35,142 bases of DNA, taken from contig JAFAMV010000079.1 in the NCBI GenBank assembly GCA_019233055.1, forward strand, positions 1-35,142, given 5' to 3'. Under the pieces are notes generated by a model. The model was not told the DNA's origin and made no database searches. It saw only the letters and a list, made by a program, of their open reading frames with translations. Position numbers and translations under genes: made by a program. Origin of the DNA: Curvibacter sp. (lineage in GTDB: Bacteria > Pseudomonadota > Gammaproteobacteria > Burkholderiales > Burkholderiaceae_C). Below are positions 16,185 to 23,777 of the stretch, in pieces (the first letter of the stretch is position 1; each line of letters starts with the position of its first letter).

Positions 16185-17747
16185 ATGCCGCCCTCGCCTG
16201 CCGCACCCACGTCGCCGCTCGGCTTTCTGCACGGAGGGCGACATTCGATCCGGTTCCGGCTGATGTCGCTGTTCACCGTGGCCATCACCTCGGTCCTGCT
16301 GGCCTCCGGCGTCTATTCCTACCTGAGGGCCAGGGATGACCTGGGCACCCAGACCCGGCTGGCCCAGCAGCGGCTGAAGCAGAGAATGCAGATCAATCTG
16401 CAGTTGCCGATGTGGAACCTGGACATGGCCACGCTGGGCGAAATCGTCAAGAGCGAACTGGGCCCCTCGGTGCGCGGCATCACCGTGCGGGACGCCAACC
16501 AGAAGACGGTGCTGAGGGCCGGTTCGGGAGGCGATGCGGACGTGCTGCCGCTGCGCTTTCCCCTGCTCTACCAGCAGACCGGCGCCGACTTCCCTCTCGG
16601 TGAGGTCGAGGTCGCCTGGTCCGACGCGCAGGCGCGCACGGCACTGGCGCAGCAGTTCGAACACCGGGTGTACGACATCCTGTTTGCCAACCTCGCCATC
16701 CTGCTGGCCCTCTGGCTGGGCCTGAGGGGCCTGGTCTTCGACCGGCTCCAGGGTCTGAACGCCGCCTTGCTGAAGCTGGCCACCCGACGTGAATCCCGCG
16801 AGACCAGCCTGGACCTGCCGGCCCAGCGCCATGACGAGTTCGACGCCATCGTCAACAGCATCAATGCGGTCATGGACCGGCTCAACCAGGACCTCCGCGC
16901 CCGTGAGGCGGCCGAGGGCGAGGCGCGCGAAGCGCTGACCAACCTGTCCAACGCCCAGGCCCTGCTGGTCCAGACCGAGAAGCTGGCCTCGCTGGGCGCC
17001 CTGGTCGCCGGCGTGGCGCATGAATTGAACACCCCGATCGGCAACGCCGTGCTGATGGCCAGTTCCCTGCAGGACAGCTTTCGCGACTTCGAGGCCAAGG
17101 TCGGGCTGAACGGCCTGAGGCGCGCCGACCTCGATGCGCTCTGCCGCGACGCCGCCGACGGCACCCGGCTGCTGCTGCGCAACCTCGAGTCGGCAGCCCA
17201 ATTGATCGGCAGCTTCAAACAGGTCGCGGTGGACCGCACCAGCTCCAACCGACGCCACTTCGAACTCGGCCCCATGGTCGACGAAGTGCTGTCGACGTTG
17301 CGCTTCAAACTCAAATCCGTCGAGCTGCAGGTCCAGATCGAGGCTGGCCTGAGCCTGGACAGCTATCCGGGCGCGGTCGGCCAGGTGCTGGTCAACCTGG
17401 TTGAAAACGCCCTCTTCCATGGCATCCAGGAGGCCGCCGCGGGCCTGCTCCGCATCGAAGGCAAGTCCGTGTCGCCAGACTGGCTGCTGCTCAGCGTGCG
17501 GGACAACGGAAAGGGCATCGCCCTCGAGCACCTGCACCGGGTCTTCGACCCATTCTTCACCACGCGCCTGGGCACGGGCGGCAGCGGCCTGGGCCTGAGC
17601 ATCACCCACAACATCGTGGTGCAGTTGCTGGGCGGCTCAATCACCGTCCACAACCACCCCGAAGGGGGCGCGCAATTCGATCTGCTGCTGCCGCGGGTGG
17701 CCCCCCTGTCCGACGCCGCCCCCGGTGCCCTGCCCCCGCAGCCCTGA
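16185..17747 (+). CDS. Membrane sensor histidine kinase between two binding-protein genes
   Basis: Predicted 520-residue sensor kinase. Two membrane helices (about 27-46 and 163-184) bracket a periplasmic domain of about 115 residues, followed by a HAMP-like linker and a coiled coil ending LVQTEKLASLGALVAGVAHE. The phospho-accepting His is H279 in AHELNTPIGNAVLM. The ATPase has an N-box VNLVENALFHG (N408), G1 DNGKGI, F-box FDPFFTT and G2 GGSGLGLSI, all intact. No receiver domain is fused and no response regulator gene is adjacent. The start is uncertain: no ribosome-binding site is seen and a later ATG at residue 27 is possible. Spacing of 19 bp and 12 bp to the flanking genes implies an operon; the binding proteins are plausible periplasmic co-sensors. 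Confidence 0.9.
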   Translation: MPPSPAAPTSPLGFLHGGRHSIRFRLMSLFTVAITSVLLASGVYSYLRARDDLGTQTRLAQQRLKQRMQINLQLPMWNLDMATLGEIVKSELGPSVRGITVRDANQKTVLRAGSGGDADVLPLRFPLLYQQTGADFPLGEVEVAWSDAQARTALAQQFEHRVYDILFANLAILLALWLGLRGLVFDRLQGLNAALLKLATRRESRETSLDLPAQRHDEFDAIVNSINAVMDRLNQDLRAREAAEGEAREALTNLSNAQALLVQTEKLASLGALVAGVAHELNTPIGNAVLMASSLQDSFRDFEAKVGLNGLRRADLDALCRDAADGTRLLLRNLESAAQLIGSFKQVAVDRTSSNRRHFELGPMVDEVLSTLRFKLKSVELQVQIEAGLSLDSYPGAVGQVLVNLVENALFHGIQEAAAGLLRIEGKSVSPDWLLLSVRDNGKGIALEHLHRVFDPFFTTRLGTGGSGLGLSITHNIVVQLLGGSITVHNHPEGGAQFDLLLPRVAPLSDAAPGALPPQP

Positions 17748-17759
17748 ACCACCCTGCCG

Positions 17760-18557
17760 ATGCCCCGATCCACCCACTTCCTCTTTGCCCTGGGGGCCCG
17801 GCTCGCCGGGCTGTGCCTGCTGACGATCGGACTGCTGACCGCGCGGCCGCTGCAGGCCGCAGAAACCGGCGCCGAGCTTCAATGGCTGGGCGGCGACCTG
17901 CCCCCCTTCGTCTGGCGCGAGCAAGGCCGGGCGCAGGGCTATGCGGTGGAACTTCTGAACGCGCTCGACCGAAAGATGGGCCGCCACAGCACCCTGAGCT
18001 TCTACCCCTGGGCCCGGGCCGTGCAGATGGCCGAGGCCGGGCCGGCCTATGGCATCTTCCCCCTCACCCGCAGCGCCGAACGCGAAGGCCGTTTCAACTG
18101 GCTCATCCCGCTGGGCCAGGTGCGGCACGTGTTCCTGGCCCGCACCGACCCGTCGGCAAAGGCCCCGACGGAGCGGACACGCCCCCTCGAAGAACTGCGG
18201 GAGGCACAGGTCGGCCTGCTGCGCGGATCCTCGCCCATCATCACCATGCTCCGGAGCAAGGGATTCACGCACATCTACGAGGCCACCGACTACCAGGAAC
18301 TGCTGCGCCTGCTGTCGCAGCACATGATCGACTATGTGTATGGCGGCGAGCCCATGTTGCGTGCCAGCCTGGCCAGCAGCCCCTACTCCGCCGGCGACTT
18401 CCAGTTCGTCGCCGCCCTGGGCGACGCCACGGTCTACATGGGCGCTTCGGCGGCCGTCTCGGCGGCCGAGGCGCAAAAGTGGCAGCAGGCCTACGAGGCC
18501 CTCAGCAAGGAAGGCGAAGTGGCGAGATTGAAAGAGAAATACCGGCTGCAGCCCTGA
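17760..18557 (+). CDS. Periplasmic substrate-binding protein, family 3 (second of two)
   Basis: A 265-residue secreted protein with a signal peptide ending near residue 34 (RPLQAAETG). Lobe 1 has PPFVWREQGRAQGYAVELLN, YPWARAVQMAEAGPAYG and PLTRSAEREGRFNWLIPLG. The crossing segment is QVGLLRGSSPIITML, with the return MIDYVYGGEPM. It shares the PWxRAxxMAE and SxERE motifs with the protein encoded at 15368 but is otherwise well diverged, so it probably binds a different ligand or the same one with different affinity. It starts 12 bp after the sensor kinase. No permease or ATPase gene follows. Confidence 0.86.
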   Translation: MPRSTHFLFALGARLAGLCLLTIGLLTARPLQAAETGAELQWLGGDLPPFVWREQGRAQGYAVELLNALDRKMGRHSTLSFYPWARAVQMAEAGPAYGIFPLTRSAEREGRFNWLIPLGQVRHVFLARTDPSAKAPTERTRPLEELREAQVGLLRGSSPIITMLRSKGFTHIYEATDYQELLRLLSQHMIDYVYGGEPMLRASLASSPYSAGDFQFVAALGDATVYMGASAAVSAAEAQKWQQAYEALSKEGEVARLKEKYRLQP

Positions 18558-18894
18558 GGCAGACGAAAAAATGCCTGCCGGATCCACAAGTGCACTGCGG
18601 CTGGATCTTCCGGCCCCTCCCTGATTGCCCTGCCGCACCGCCCTGGCTGAAAACCAAGGACCGGAACGCCACCGGCAACGAGCTCTGAGATCCATTCTCT
18701 CGCAGCGAAACGCACTTCAGACCCGACAGGCTGCAGACCACGAAGGTCATGGCGATGGGGCGGGACAGCAACGCCGCCAACACCTGGCTGTTCTACTTCT
18801 GAGTACTTGCCAAGTCACCCTCGGCAGATGTCATCAGACCACCTCGGGCCGTGCGATGGAATTACAGGCCATTACAGGCCGCCCGCACCCTGCC
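18558..18894. other. Non-coding gap with a 10-bp tandem repeat
   Basis: This 337-bp gap lies between the second binding-protein gene and the convergent EamA gene. ATTACAGGCC is repeated exactly twice in tandem (18861-18870 and 18871-18880), 14 bp after the EamA gene's 3' end. Between 18689 and 18802 there is a short plus-strand frame ending SNAANTWLFYF that lacks a good start. No terminator is clear. Confidence 0.45.
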
Positions 18895-19335
18895 TCATTT
18901 GAACGCCAGCACCACCACGCCCGCGCCCACCATCGCGATGCCCAGCCACTCGCGCAGCGAGGGCCGCTCGCCCAGGAAGAGCACGGCAAACAGCACGACC
19001 AACAGAAGGCTGAGCTTGTCGACCGGCGCCACCTTGGAGGCCTCGCCGATCTTGAGGGCCCTGAAATAGCAGGTCCAGCTGGCACCGGTGGCCAGACCCG
19101 ACAGGACCAGGAACAGCCAGGTGCGCCCGGACAGGGTCAACGGGTTCATCCAGCGGCCCGTGGCCTGCACGAACACGCCCAGCACCCCCAGGATCACCAC
19201 GGTGCGGATCAGGGTGGCCATGTCGCTGTTCACCCCGGCCAGCCCGATCTTGGCGAAGATGGCCGTCAGGGCGGCGAAGGCGGCCGACAGCAGGGCCCAG
19301 AGCAGCCAGCCGGACTGGGCGGCGGAATCGGTCAT
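18895..19335 (-). CDS. Half-size EamA/DMT-family membrane protein
   Basis: A 146-residue inner-membrane protein consisting of a single EamA repeat with five predicted helices: about 8-30, 38-58, 70-92, 103-122 and 128-145. Family features include WTCYFRALKIGEASKVAPVD and LLVVLFAVLFLGERPSLREW, which match one half of the usual ten-helix drug/metabolite transporters. Such half-size members are expected to work as dimers. I use the ATG at 19335, since AAGGA lies 8-9 nt upstream; the ATG at 19344 would overlap that site. Divergent from the DUF2835 gene. Substrate unknown. Confidence 0.85.
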   Translation of the reverse strand: MTDSAAQSGWLLWALLSAAFAALTAIFAKIGLAGVNSDMATLIRTVVILGVLGVFVQATGRWMNPLTLSGRTWLFLVLSGLATGASWTCYFRALKIGEASKVAPVDKLSLLLVVLFAVLFLGERPSLREWLGIAMVGAGVVVLAFK

Positions 19336-19492
19336 GGTGAACATCCTTTCTGCGATGCCGCGAGAGCGGGCCAGCGGGACCCGTCTCGCGCGTCAGTCGC
19401 CGATTGTCTGCCCAATCCGGCCTGCCAGGACCCCGCGTGCGTTGCGGCACAATGAAACCCAAGCCCGCGCCCCTGCGAAAGAACAGTCCCCC

Positions 19493-19714
19493 GTGAAGCA
19501 ATTCGAATTCCGGCTCAGCCTGTCTGCCGACACCTGCCTCGACTACTACCGCGGCGCGGCCAGGCAGGTGCTGGCCCGGTGCCTCGACGGAACGACCGTG
19601 CAGTTCCCGGCCGCCCTGCTCCAGCCCTTCATCACCACGGGCGGGGTCCACGGCCTCTTCAGGCTGGTCTGCGATGAACAGCACCGGAACCCCGAGTTGA
19701 GGAGGCTGGCATGA
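19493..19714 (+). CDS. DUF2835 family small protein
   Basis: A 73-residue protein starting at GTG (MKQFEFRLSLSADTCLDYYR). The YYRGAARQVLARCLDG and VQFPAALLQPFITTGGVHG blocks match the DUF2835 family as I recall it; its function is not established. The stop overlaps the start of the next gene in an ATGA (19711-19714), which implies translational coupling. A GTG start is chosen because the protein then begins exactly where family members do; in-frame upstream sequence is unrelated. The gap upstream (19336-19492) has CACAAT at 19448-19453 as a possible -10 with no clear -35. Confidence 0.78.
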   Translation: MKQFEFRLSLSADTCLDYYRGAARQVLARCLDGTTVQFPAALLQPFITTGGVHGLFRLVCDEQHRNPELRRLA

Positions 19715-20049
19715 GGATCCCCTGGGCGGATGCCCTGGCACTGCAGGCCATCCAGGGGTATCGCCGTCACCTGTCGCCCCACAAAGGCTTTGCCTGCGCC
19801 TACCGCGTCCACACCGGCCGTTGTTCCTGCTCGCGATTCGGGCAACGTGCCATCACCCGATTCGGACTGCTCCAGGGCCTATGGTTCCTTTCGGGCCGCC
19901 TGCAGGCCTGCCGCAAGGCCTATGGCCGCCTGCTGGCCCTGCGCCGTGAGGAGGACGAAAGCGCCTCGGAATGGCTGCAGCGCCACCGCGATCAGATCGA
20001 CTTCGGCTGCTGCGTCGGCGAAGCGGTCCTGGATTGCATCCCGTTCTGA
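19711..20049 (+). CDS. YidD-like small protein coupled to DUF2835
   Basis: A 112-residue protein whose core IQGYRRHLSPHKGFACAYRV, then HTGRCSCSRFGQRAITRFG, resembles the YidD (membrane protein insertion efficiency factor) family. YidD classically reads Y...SPxxGxxCRYxPTCSxYAxEAxxxxG. Here the PTCS element is replaced by TGRCSCSRFG and a C-terminal extension with CC and a final Cys is present, so it is a divergent paralogue rather than canonical YidD. Canonical yidD usually lies beside rnpA and yidC; none is near. Its ATG overlaps the DUF2835 stop. A short amphipathic membrane-associated role is an inference. Confidence 0.65.
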   Translation: MRIPWADALALQAIQGYRRHLSPHKGFACAYRVHTGRCSCSRFGQRAITRFGLLQGLWFLSGRLQACRKAYGRLLALRREEDESASEWLQRHRDQIDFGCCVGEAVLDCIPF

Positions 20050-20083
20050 GCACCTGCTCGTGGTCTCCCCGTTCCAGGACCCA

Positions 20084-20506
20084 TCACTGCTCGGCGATCA
20101 CATCGATGAACACCAGCGGCGTGGTGCCGGTGTTGGCCAGGCCATGCGACTCGCCCTTGCGCACGATGGTCACATCGCCCGCCTTGACCGGGCGCTCCTG
20201 GCCGTCCTTGTCCTTGAAACTGCCCTGGCCCGAGACGATGATGTAGGTGTCCTCGTTGCTGACATGCTGGTGGTAGCCGATCGAGTCGCCGGGCTGCAGG
20301 GTGAGCCAGCTGATCTCCTTGATGGCCTCGTCCGTGCGGGCCTTGTCGCGCGTGAAGGCATAGGCGGCATGCAGCGTGCCATGGCCGCCTGCGGCTTCCG
20401 GGCGGTCGGCCTTGATCAGCGACTCCTGCGGAAAGACATCGGCCTGGGCCATCGCGCATGACAGGGCGGCGGCGCCGAGCGCGGCCAGCAATCGGGTGGT
20501 TTTCAA
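20084..20506 (-). CDS. Secreted cupin-domain protein (TTG start)
   Basis: A 140-residue predicted periplasmic single-domain cupin. I choose the TTG at 20506, giving MKTTRLLAALGAAALSCAMA as a standard signal peptide, with GGAG at 7 nt upstream. The ATG at 20533 would add nine charged residues before it and has no ribosome-binding site. Cupin motif 1 reads GYHQHVSNEDTYIIVSG (His, His, Glu) and motif 2 GDVTIVRKGESHGLANTG (His), so all four usual metal ligands are present. The enzyme activity, if any, is unknown; many such proteins bind sugars or are metal-dependent isomerases or oxygenases. Confidence 0.8.
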   Translation of the reverse strand: MKTTRLLAALGAAALSCAMAQADVFPQESLIKADRPEAAGGHGTLHAAYAFTRDKARTDEAIKEISWLTLQPGDSIGYHQHVSNEDTYIIVSGQGSFKDKDGQERPVKAGDVTIVRKGESHGLANTGTTPLVFIDVIAEQ

Positions 20507-20596
20507 ATCAGCTCTCCGGTTGAAAGAGCCCACACCATGCCACGAAACCGGTCCGGCCAGAACCGGCCCGGCCGGCCGCTGCGGGTTTCCCTGGAG

Positions 20597-21451
20597 TCAG
20601 GCGGCTTCGAGCTGGGCCAGGCGGGCCTTCAGCGCAGCGTTCTCCGCCGTCAATTCGGCGATGGTCAGGCGCAGCCGGGCGATCACGCCTTCGGGGGTCT
20701 CGGGCTCGGTGCGCTCGACCGCCTTGGCCGCGCGCACCTGGCGGGCGGCCAGTTGCAACTCCTTCTTGCCGCCGGCCGCTGCGGCCTTCTGGGCTTCCAC
20801 CGGCAGCGTGGCCACGGTGGCCGCCGCATTGATCGAGATGGCGCCCGACTTGACCGCCGCCACCAGTTCGGGCGCCGCCGACTTCTGGATCTTCTCGATC
20901 TGGCTGAAGGTGGCCGCGCTCACCCGCGCCGCCTTGACCAGGGCTTCGCGCGACAAGCCCCCCTTGTCCGCGGCCTCCGGGGCGGCGGTGGTGGTGGTGG
21001 CCGGCGGGACGGCCGCAGCGGCGCCTTGCGGGCCCTCGTCCCAGGGAGCGCCTGCCTCGGCGGCATCCGGGGCAGCCGCGTCGGACGGCGCTTCCGGGGC
21101 GGGTGCCGGGGCCGCCGACTGCGCTCCGCGGGCTTCGAGGATCTCCTTCTTGCGCAGGGCCAGCACGCCGCGCTGGAAGTCCGAGACGCTGCGCCGGCCC
21201 AGGTGCTGGTCGATCATCCAGAGGTGGACATCCTCCATCGAGCCGAAACGGGTGTTCTGCACCGTGTTGAACGGCAGGCCGTGCTTCTGGCAGATGCTGT
21301 AGCGGTTGTGGCCGTCGACCAGGACCTCGCCCCAGAGCACCAGGGCATCGCGGCAGCCTTCGGCCAGGATGCTGCGCTCGAGCGACGCGTATTCGTCAGG
21401 GGTGAGGGGATCGATATAGGCCAGGAGATCGGGATTGACCGTGATGTGCAT
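20597..21451 (-). CDS. Orphan ParB-like protein with coiled-coil tail
   Basis: A 284-residue protein; start ATG at 21451 (MHITVNPDLLAYIDPLTPDE), although no good ribosome-binding site is seen. Residues 1-100 match the ParB/sulfiredoxin-like N-terminal fold: YASLERSILAEGCRDALVLW, LVDGHNRYSICQKHGLPF and DVHLWMIDQHLGRR. Residues about 110-165 are an Ala/Pro/Thr-rich linker. Residues about 165-235 (AARVSAATFSQIEKIQ, AVKSGAISINAAATVATLP) resemble the KorB/ParB helix-turn-helix region that follows the nuclease-like domain in phage and plasmid proteins. The last 40 residues form a heptad coiled coil (LRLTIAELTAENAALKARL). No parA or parS site is nearby and chromosomal ParB does not look like this. 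DNA binding or nucleotide hydrolysis is inferred only. Confidence 0.75.
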   Translation of the reverse strand: MHITVNPDLLAYIDPLTPDEYASLERSILAEGCRDALVLWGEVLVDGHNRYSICQKHGLPFNTVQNTRFGSMEDVHLWMIDQHLGRRSVSDFQRGVLALRKKEILEARGAQSAAPAPAPEAPSDAAAPDAAEAGAPWDEGPQGAAAAVPPATTTTAAPEAADKGGLSREALVKAARVSAATFSQIEKIQKSAAPELVAAVKSGAISINAAATVATLPVEAQKAAAAGGKKELQLAARQVRAAKAVERTEPETPEGVIARLRLTIAELTAENAALKARLAQLEAA

Positions 21452-21547
21452 GGGGTTCGAACGGCCGCTGGGGCCAAAGGCAGGGCGGGCGATTGTAAAA
21501 GCAGCCGCGCCCCGCGCCCGCAAATGGGCCGTGGGCCGTGACCCGGC

Positions 21548-21874
21548 TCAGCGATTGCCCGGCGGGGGCGGCATGTTGGCGGGCCGGCAGGCCAGCACCG
21601 TGCCGCTCGAGGACGATGCGCCGCCAGGCGGCGTCTCGCACTGGCCGCTCAGGCTCTCGCCCTGGCGCCCGGTGAAACTGCAACCGGCGCCGGCCGCCTT
21701 GCCCGAGCAGGCCGCCACCGCCTCCGGGGGCGGTCCGGGCGGGCGGCCGCCATCGCCCCCCGGCGGGCCGGACTGGGCGAGGGCCAGGCCGCTGCACAAC
21801 AGGCCGGCCGCCACGAAGCAGGCCGCCGGCCGACGGCCGCGACCCATCAGGGATGAGAGGAACTTGGATTTCAT
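21548..21874 (-). CDS. Small Gly/Pro-rich secreted protein
   Basis: A 108-residue protein with signal peptide. From the ATG at 21874 (MKSKFLSSLMGRGRRPAACF) the hydrophobic core VAAGLLCSGLALAQ is followed by a mature part starting SGPPGGDGGRPPG. The rest, PPEAVAACSGKAAGAGCSFT, GESLSGQCETPPGG and TVLACRP, has four regularly spaced Cys that could form two disulfides in the periplasm. I have seen this AACxGKxxGxxCxF pattern in proteins of unknown function. It is 96 bp upstream of the ParB-like gene, same strand. Confidence 0.65.
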   Translation of the reverse strand: MKSKFLSSLMGRGRRPAACFVAAGLLCSGLALAQSGPPGGDGGRPPGPPPEAVAACSGKAAGAGCSFTGRQGESLSGQCETPPGGASSSSGTVLACRPANMPPPPGNR

Positions 21875-21997
21875 GCGGATCAGGGCTTTCAGAACATCAG
21901 AGCCCGGATCCTGGGCCATCGCCTTGCCGCCCGGATGAAGCACCGGTGGACGCCAGGTAAAAGCCGTGTCCAGCCGGTAAATCGGGCCGGTGGCCCT

Positions 21998-22600
21998 TCA
22001 GATGCCGGCGATCACCGCCTCGATCTCGGCAAAGGTGCGGGCGATCTCGTGGGTGTGGATCTGCACCCCGAGCTGGCGCGCGATCTGGGTGGCCGAGAAG
22101 ATGCCCACCAGGACCTGCCGATGCTGGGCGTCATGCCCCACCACCAGCGCATGGGCGCGGCCGTCGACACGCAGCGTCGCCACCACATTGCCGACCCGCG
22201 ACTTGCGCACCTCTTCGATGCCCAGGGCCTCCATCTGCTCCACCGGCACCATCACGTCGACGATGCGCAGATCGCTGCGCTTGGTCTGGCGCTTCTGCGC
22301 GATGAACAGAGGCTTCTCGCCCAGCACATCGGCCGAGGTCAGGACCCCGATGATGCGGTTGCCACCCCCATCCACCACCAGCAGCAGGCGCACGCCGCGC
22401 AGGATCATGGACTGGTTGGCCTCTTCGAGCGTGGCATCGGACTCGATGGTGGCCGAGGCGACGCGCGACAGATCGGTCATGGCATCGATGGCCGGCGAAT
22501 CGGCCGTGATCTGCGAGGGGTTGAACGCTTCCTGGACATAGCAGCCTGCAGCGGCGATCGAAGCCTGGTGCAGCGGCAGGTAGTCGACGGTTTCACTCAT
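21998..22600 (-). CDS. CBS-domain pair protein
   Basis: A 200-residue cytoplasmic protein; start ATG at 22600 (MSETVDYLPLHQASIAAAGC), since the longer frame to 22783 runs into non-family sequence. After a 45-residue N-terminal extension there are two CBS motifs: about 47-105 (ASATIESDATLEEANQSMIL, VVDGGGNRIIGVLTSADVLG) and about 115-190 (VDVMVPVEQMEALGIEEVRK, HALVVGHDAQHRQVLVGIFS). CBS pairs bind adenosine nucleotides and regulate partners; no effector domain is fused. The partner is unknown. No obvious ribosome-binding site precedes the start. Confidence 0.85.
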   Translation of the reverse strand: MSETVDYLPLHQASIAAAGCYVQEAFNPSQITADSPAIDAMTDLSRVASATIESDATLEEANQSMILRGVRLLLVVDGGGNRIIGVLTSADVLGEKPLFIAQKRQTKRSDLRIVDVMVPVEQMEALGIEEVRKSRVGNVVATLRVDGRAHALVVGHDAQHRQVLVGIFSATQIARQLGVQIHTHEIARTFAEIEAVIAGI

Positions 22601-22686
22601 ACGAACACGCTTTCTGTGACTTGGAGAATGCCGTCCATGCGGTTGCACGGACCGGCGATTCATTATGGTCGCGTGCCCTGGGAGCG

Positions 22687-23133
22687 TCAAAATCCCCGAT
22701 GGTCGTAGCGGATGAAACCCCGGTGCTCGCCCAGGCGCTCGTAGAGGCGCCGGGCGCGCAGGTTGGTGGCCTGGGTCTGCCAATAGAGCCGGCTGGCGCC
22801 GGCCTCACGGGCCTGCACCGCCACCGCCTCGATGAGCTGTGCCGCCAGCCCCTGCCCCCGGCAGGCCTCGTCCACGTAAAGATCCTGCAAATAGCAGACC
22901 GTCGGCATCCACAGGCTGCCATGGAACAGGTAATGACAGATGCCCTGCAGCCGCCCCTGCTGGCGCACACCGAGGCCGAACACGCCGTCACCGGCCATCA
23001 GCCGCTGCCAGGCCTGTTGCGCAGCGGCGTCACTCAGGTCGCTGAGGTAGAAGGACTTGTAGGCCCGCGCCAGCGGCAGCCAGCGCGTCCAGTCGCCGGG
23101 GCCCAGCGGCCCCACCTCGAGCTGCGCGCTCAT
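22687..23133 (-). CDS. GNAT-family N-acetyltransferase
   Basis: A 148-residue cytoplasmic acetyltransferase. The acetyl-CoA-binding motif A is LYVDEACRGQGLAAQLIEAV (RGQGLA loop), with motif B WQTQATNLRARRLYERLGE. The ATG at 23133 overlaps the stop of the PaiB-like gene as ATGA, giving translational coupling. In Bacillus subtilis a GNAT polyamine acetyltransferase (PaiA) pairs with PaiB, so a polyamine or amine substrate is an attractive inference, not shown by sequence. Confidence 0.9.
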   Translation of the reverse strand: MSAQLEVGPLGPGDWTRWLPLARAYKSFYLSDLSDAAAQQAWQRLMAGDGVFGLGVRQQGRLQGICHYLFHGSLWMPTVCYLQDLYVDEACRGQGLAAQLIEAVAVQAREAGASRLYWQTQATNLRARRLYERLGEHRGFIRYDHRGF

Positions 23134-23777
23134 GTGCCGGCCTCCTGCGGCCAGCAGACCATCTCTTCGGCGACGCCCCGGGCACCCGGCGCACGGCTGG
23201 CCAGCAGGCCGGCCACCACGCCCTGGCGATCCGCCTCGCTGCGGTTCTGGCTGAGCTTGAACTTGCCGACCCAGCGATCGATCTCGATCTCGATGCCGAC
23301 GATGGCGCCCAACTGCCCTTCGAGATAGTCCGCCGGGGCATCGGCCAGGCGCCAGGGCCGGGCCTGGTCCGCCTCCTGGCTGTCGGTGAGGCGCCGCAGG
23401 ATGTCGCGCACCGCCGCAGGCTCGGTCACCAGCCGCAGGGCGCCATGGGCGTGCACCACCGCGTAGTTCCAGGTCGGGACCACCTTGCCATGCACCTGCT
23501 TGGCCGGGTACCAGGACGGCGACACATAGGCCTGCGGTCCGTGGAAGACCGCCACCCCCGGCCGCCCGGCCGAGCGCCACAACGGATTGGCCCGGGCCAC
23601 ATGCCCGAAGAAGGTGCCCCGGGGACCCCGCTGCGGATCCAGCCACAGCGGCAGGTGATGGACCTGCAGCGCGCCATCGGCGTCCGTCTGCACCCAGGTG
23701 GCCAGGGGATGGGCCGTCACCAGGCGCTGCATCTGGGCGGCGTCCTGGACTTCGAAGGCCTTGGGCAGATAGCTCAT
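23130..23777 (-). CDS. PaiB-like FMN-binding negative transcriptional regulator family protein
   Basis: A 215-residue protein of the PaiB/FMN-binding_2 family, with a split-barrel flavin-reductase-like fold. Family blocks: HPLATWVQTDADGALQVHHL, GTFFGHVARANPLWR, AYVSPSWYPAKQVHGKVVPT and TWNYAVVHAHGAL, then KFKLSQNRSEADRQGVVAGL at the C-terminus. PaiB in Bacillus represses sporulation and protease genes, but regulatory action in Proteobacteria is unproven. It overlaps both neighbours by 4 bp (OsmC upstream, GNAT downstream). Confidence 0.92.
   Translation of the reverse strand: MSYLPKAFEVQDAAQMQRLVTAHPLATWVQTDADGALQVHHLPLWLDPQRGPRGTFFGHVARANPLWRSAGRPGVAVFHGPQAYVSPSWYPAKQVHGKVVPTWNYAVVHAHGALRLVTEPAAVRDILRRLTDSQEADQARPWRLADAPADYLEGQLGAIVGIEIEIDRWVGKFKLSQNRSEADRQGVVAGLLASRAPGARGVAEEMVCWPQEAGT

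Noticed and set aside
15032-17609. Two long minus-strand frames (15032-16288 and 16122-17609) opposite the binding protein and kinase
   Set aside because: The plus-strand products show signal peptides and intact catalytic motifs; the minus frames show only Gln/Gly/Asp-rich shadows.
18502-18783. 93-codon minus-strand frame across the end of the second binding-protein gene
   Set aside because: It runs antisense into a firm gene and has no recognisable domain or good start signal.
18689-18802. Short plus-strand frame ending SNAANTWLFYF
   Set aside because: The residues look natural, but there is no suitable start codon or ribosome-binding site and the length is only 37 codons; kept only as a note for homology search.
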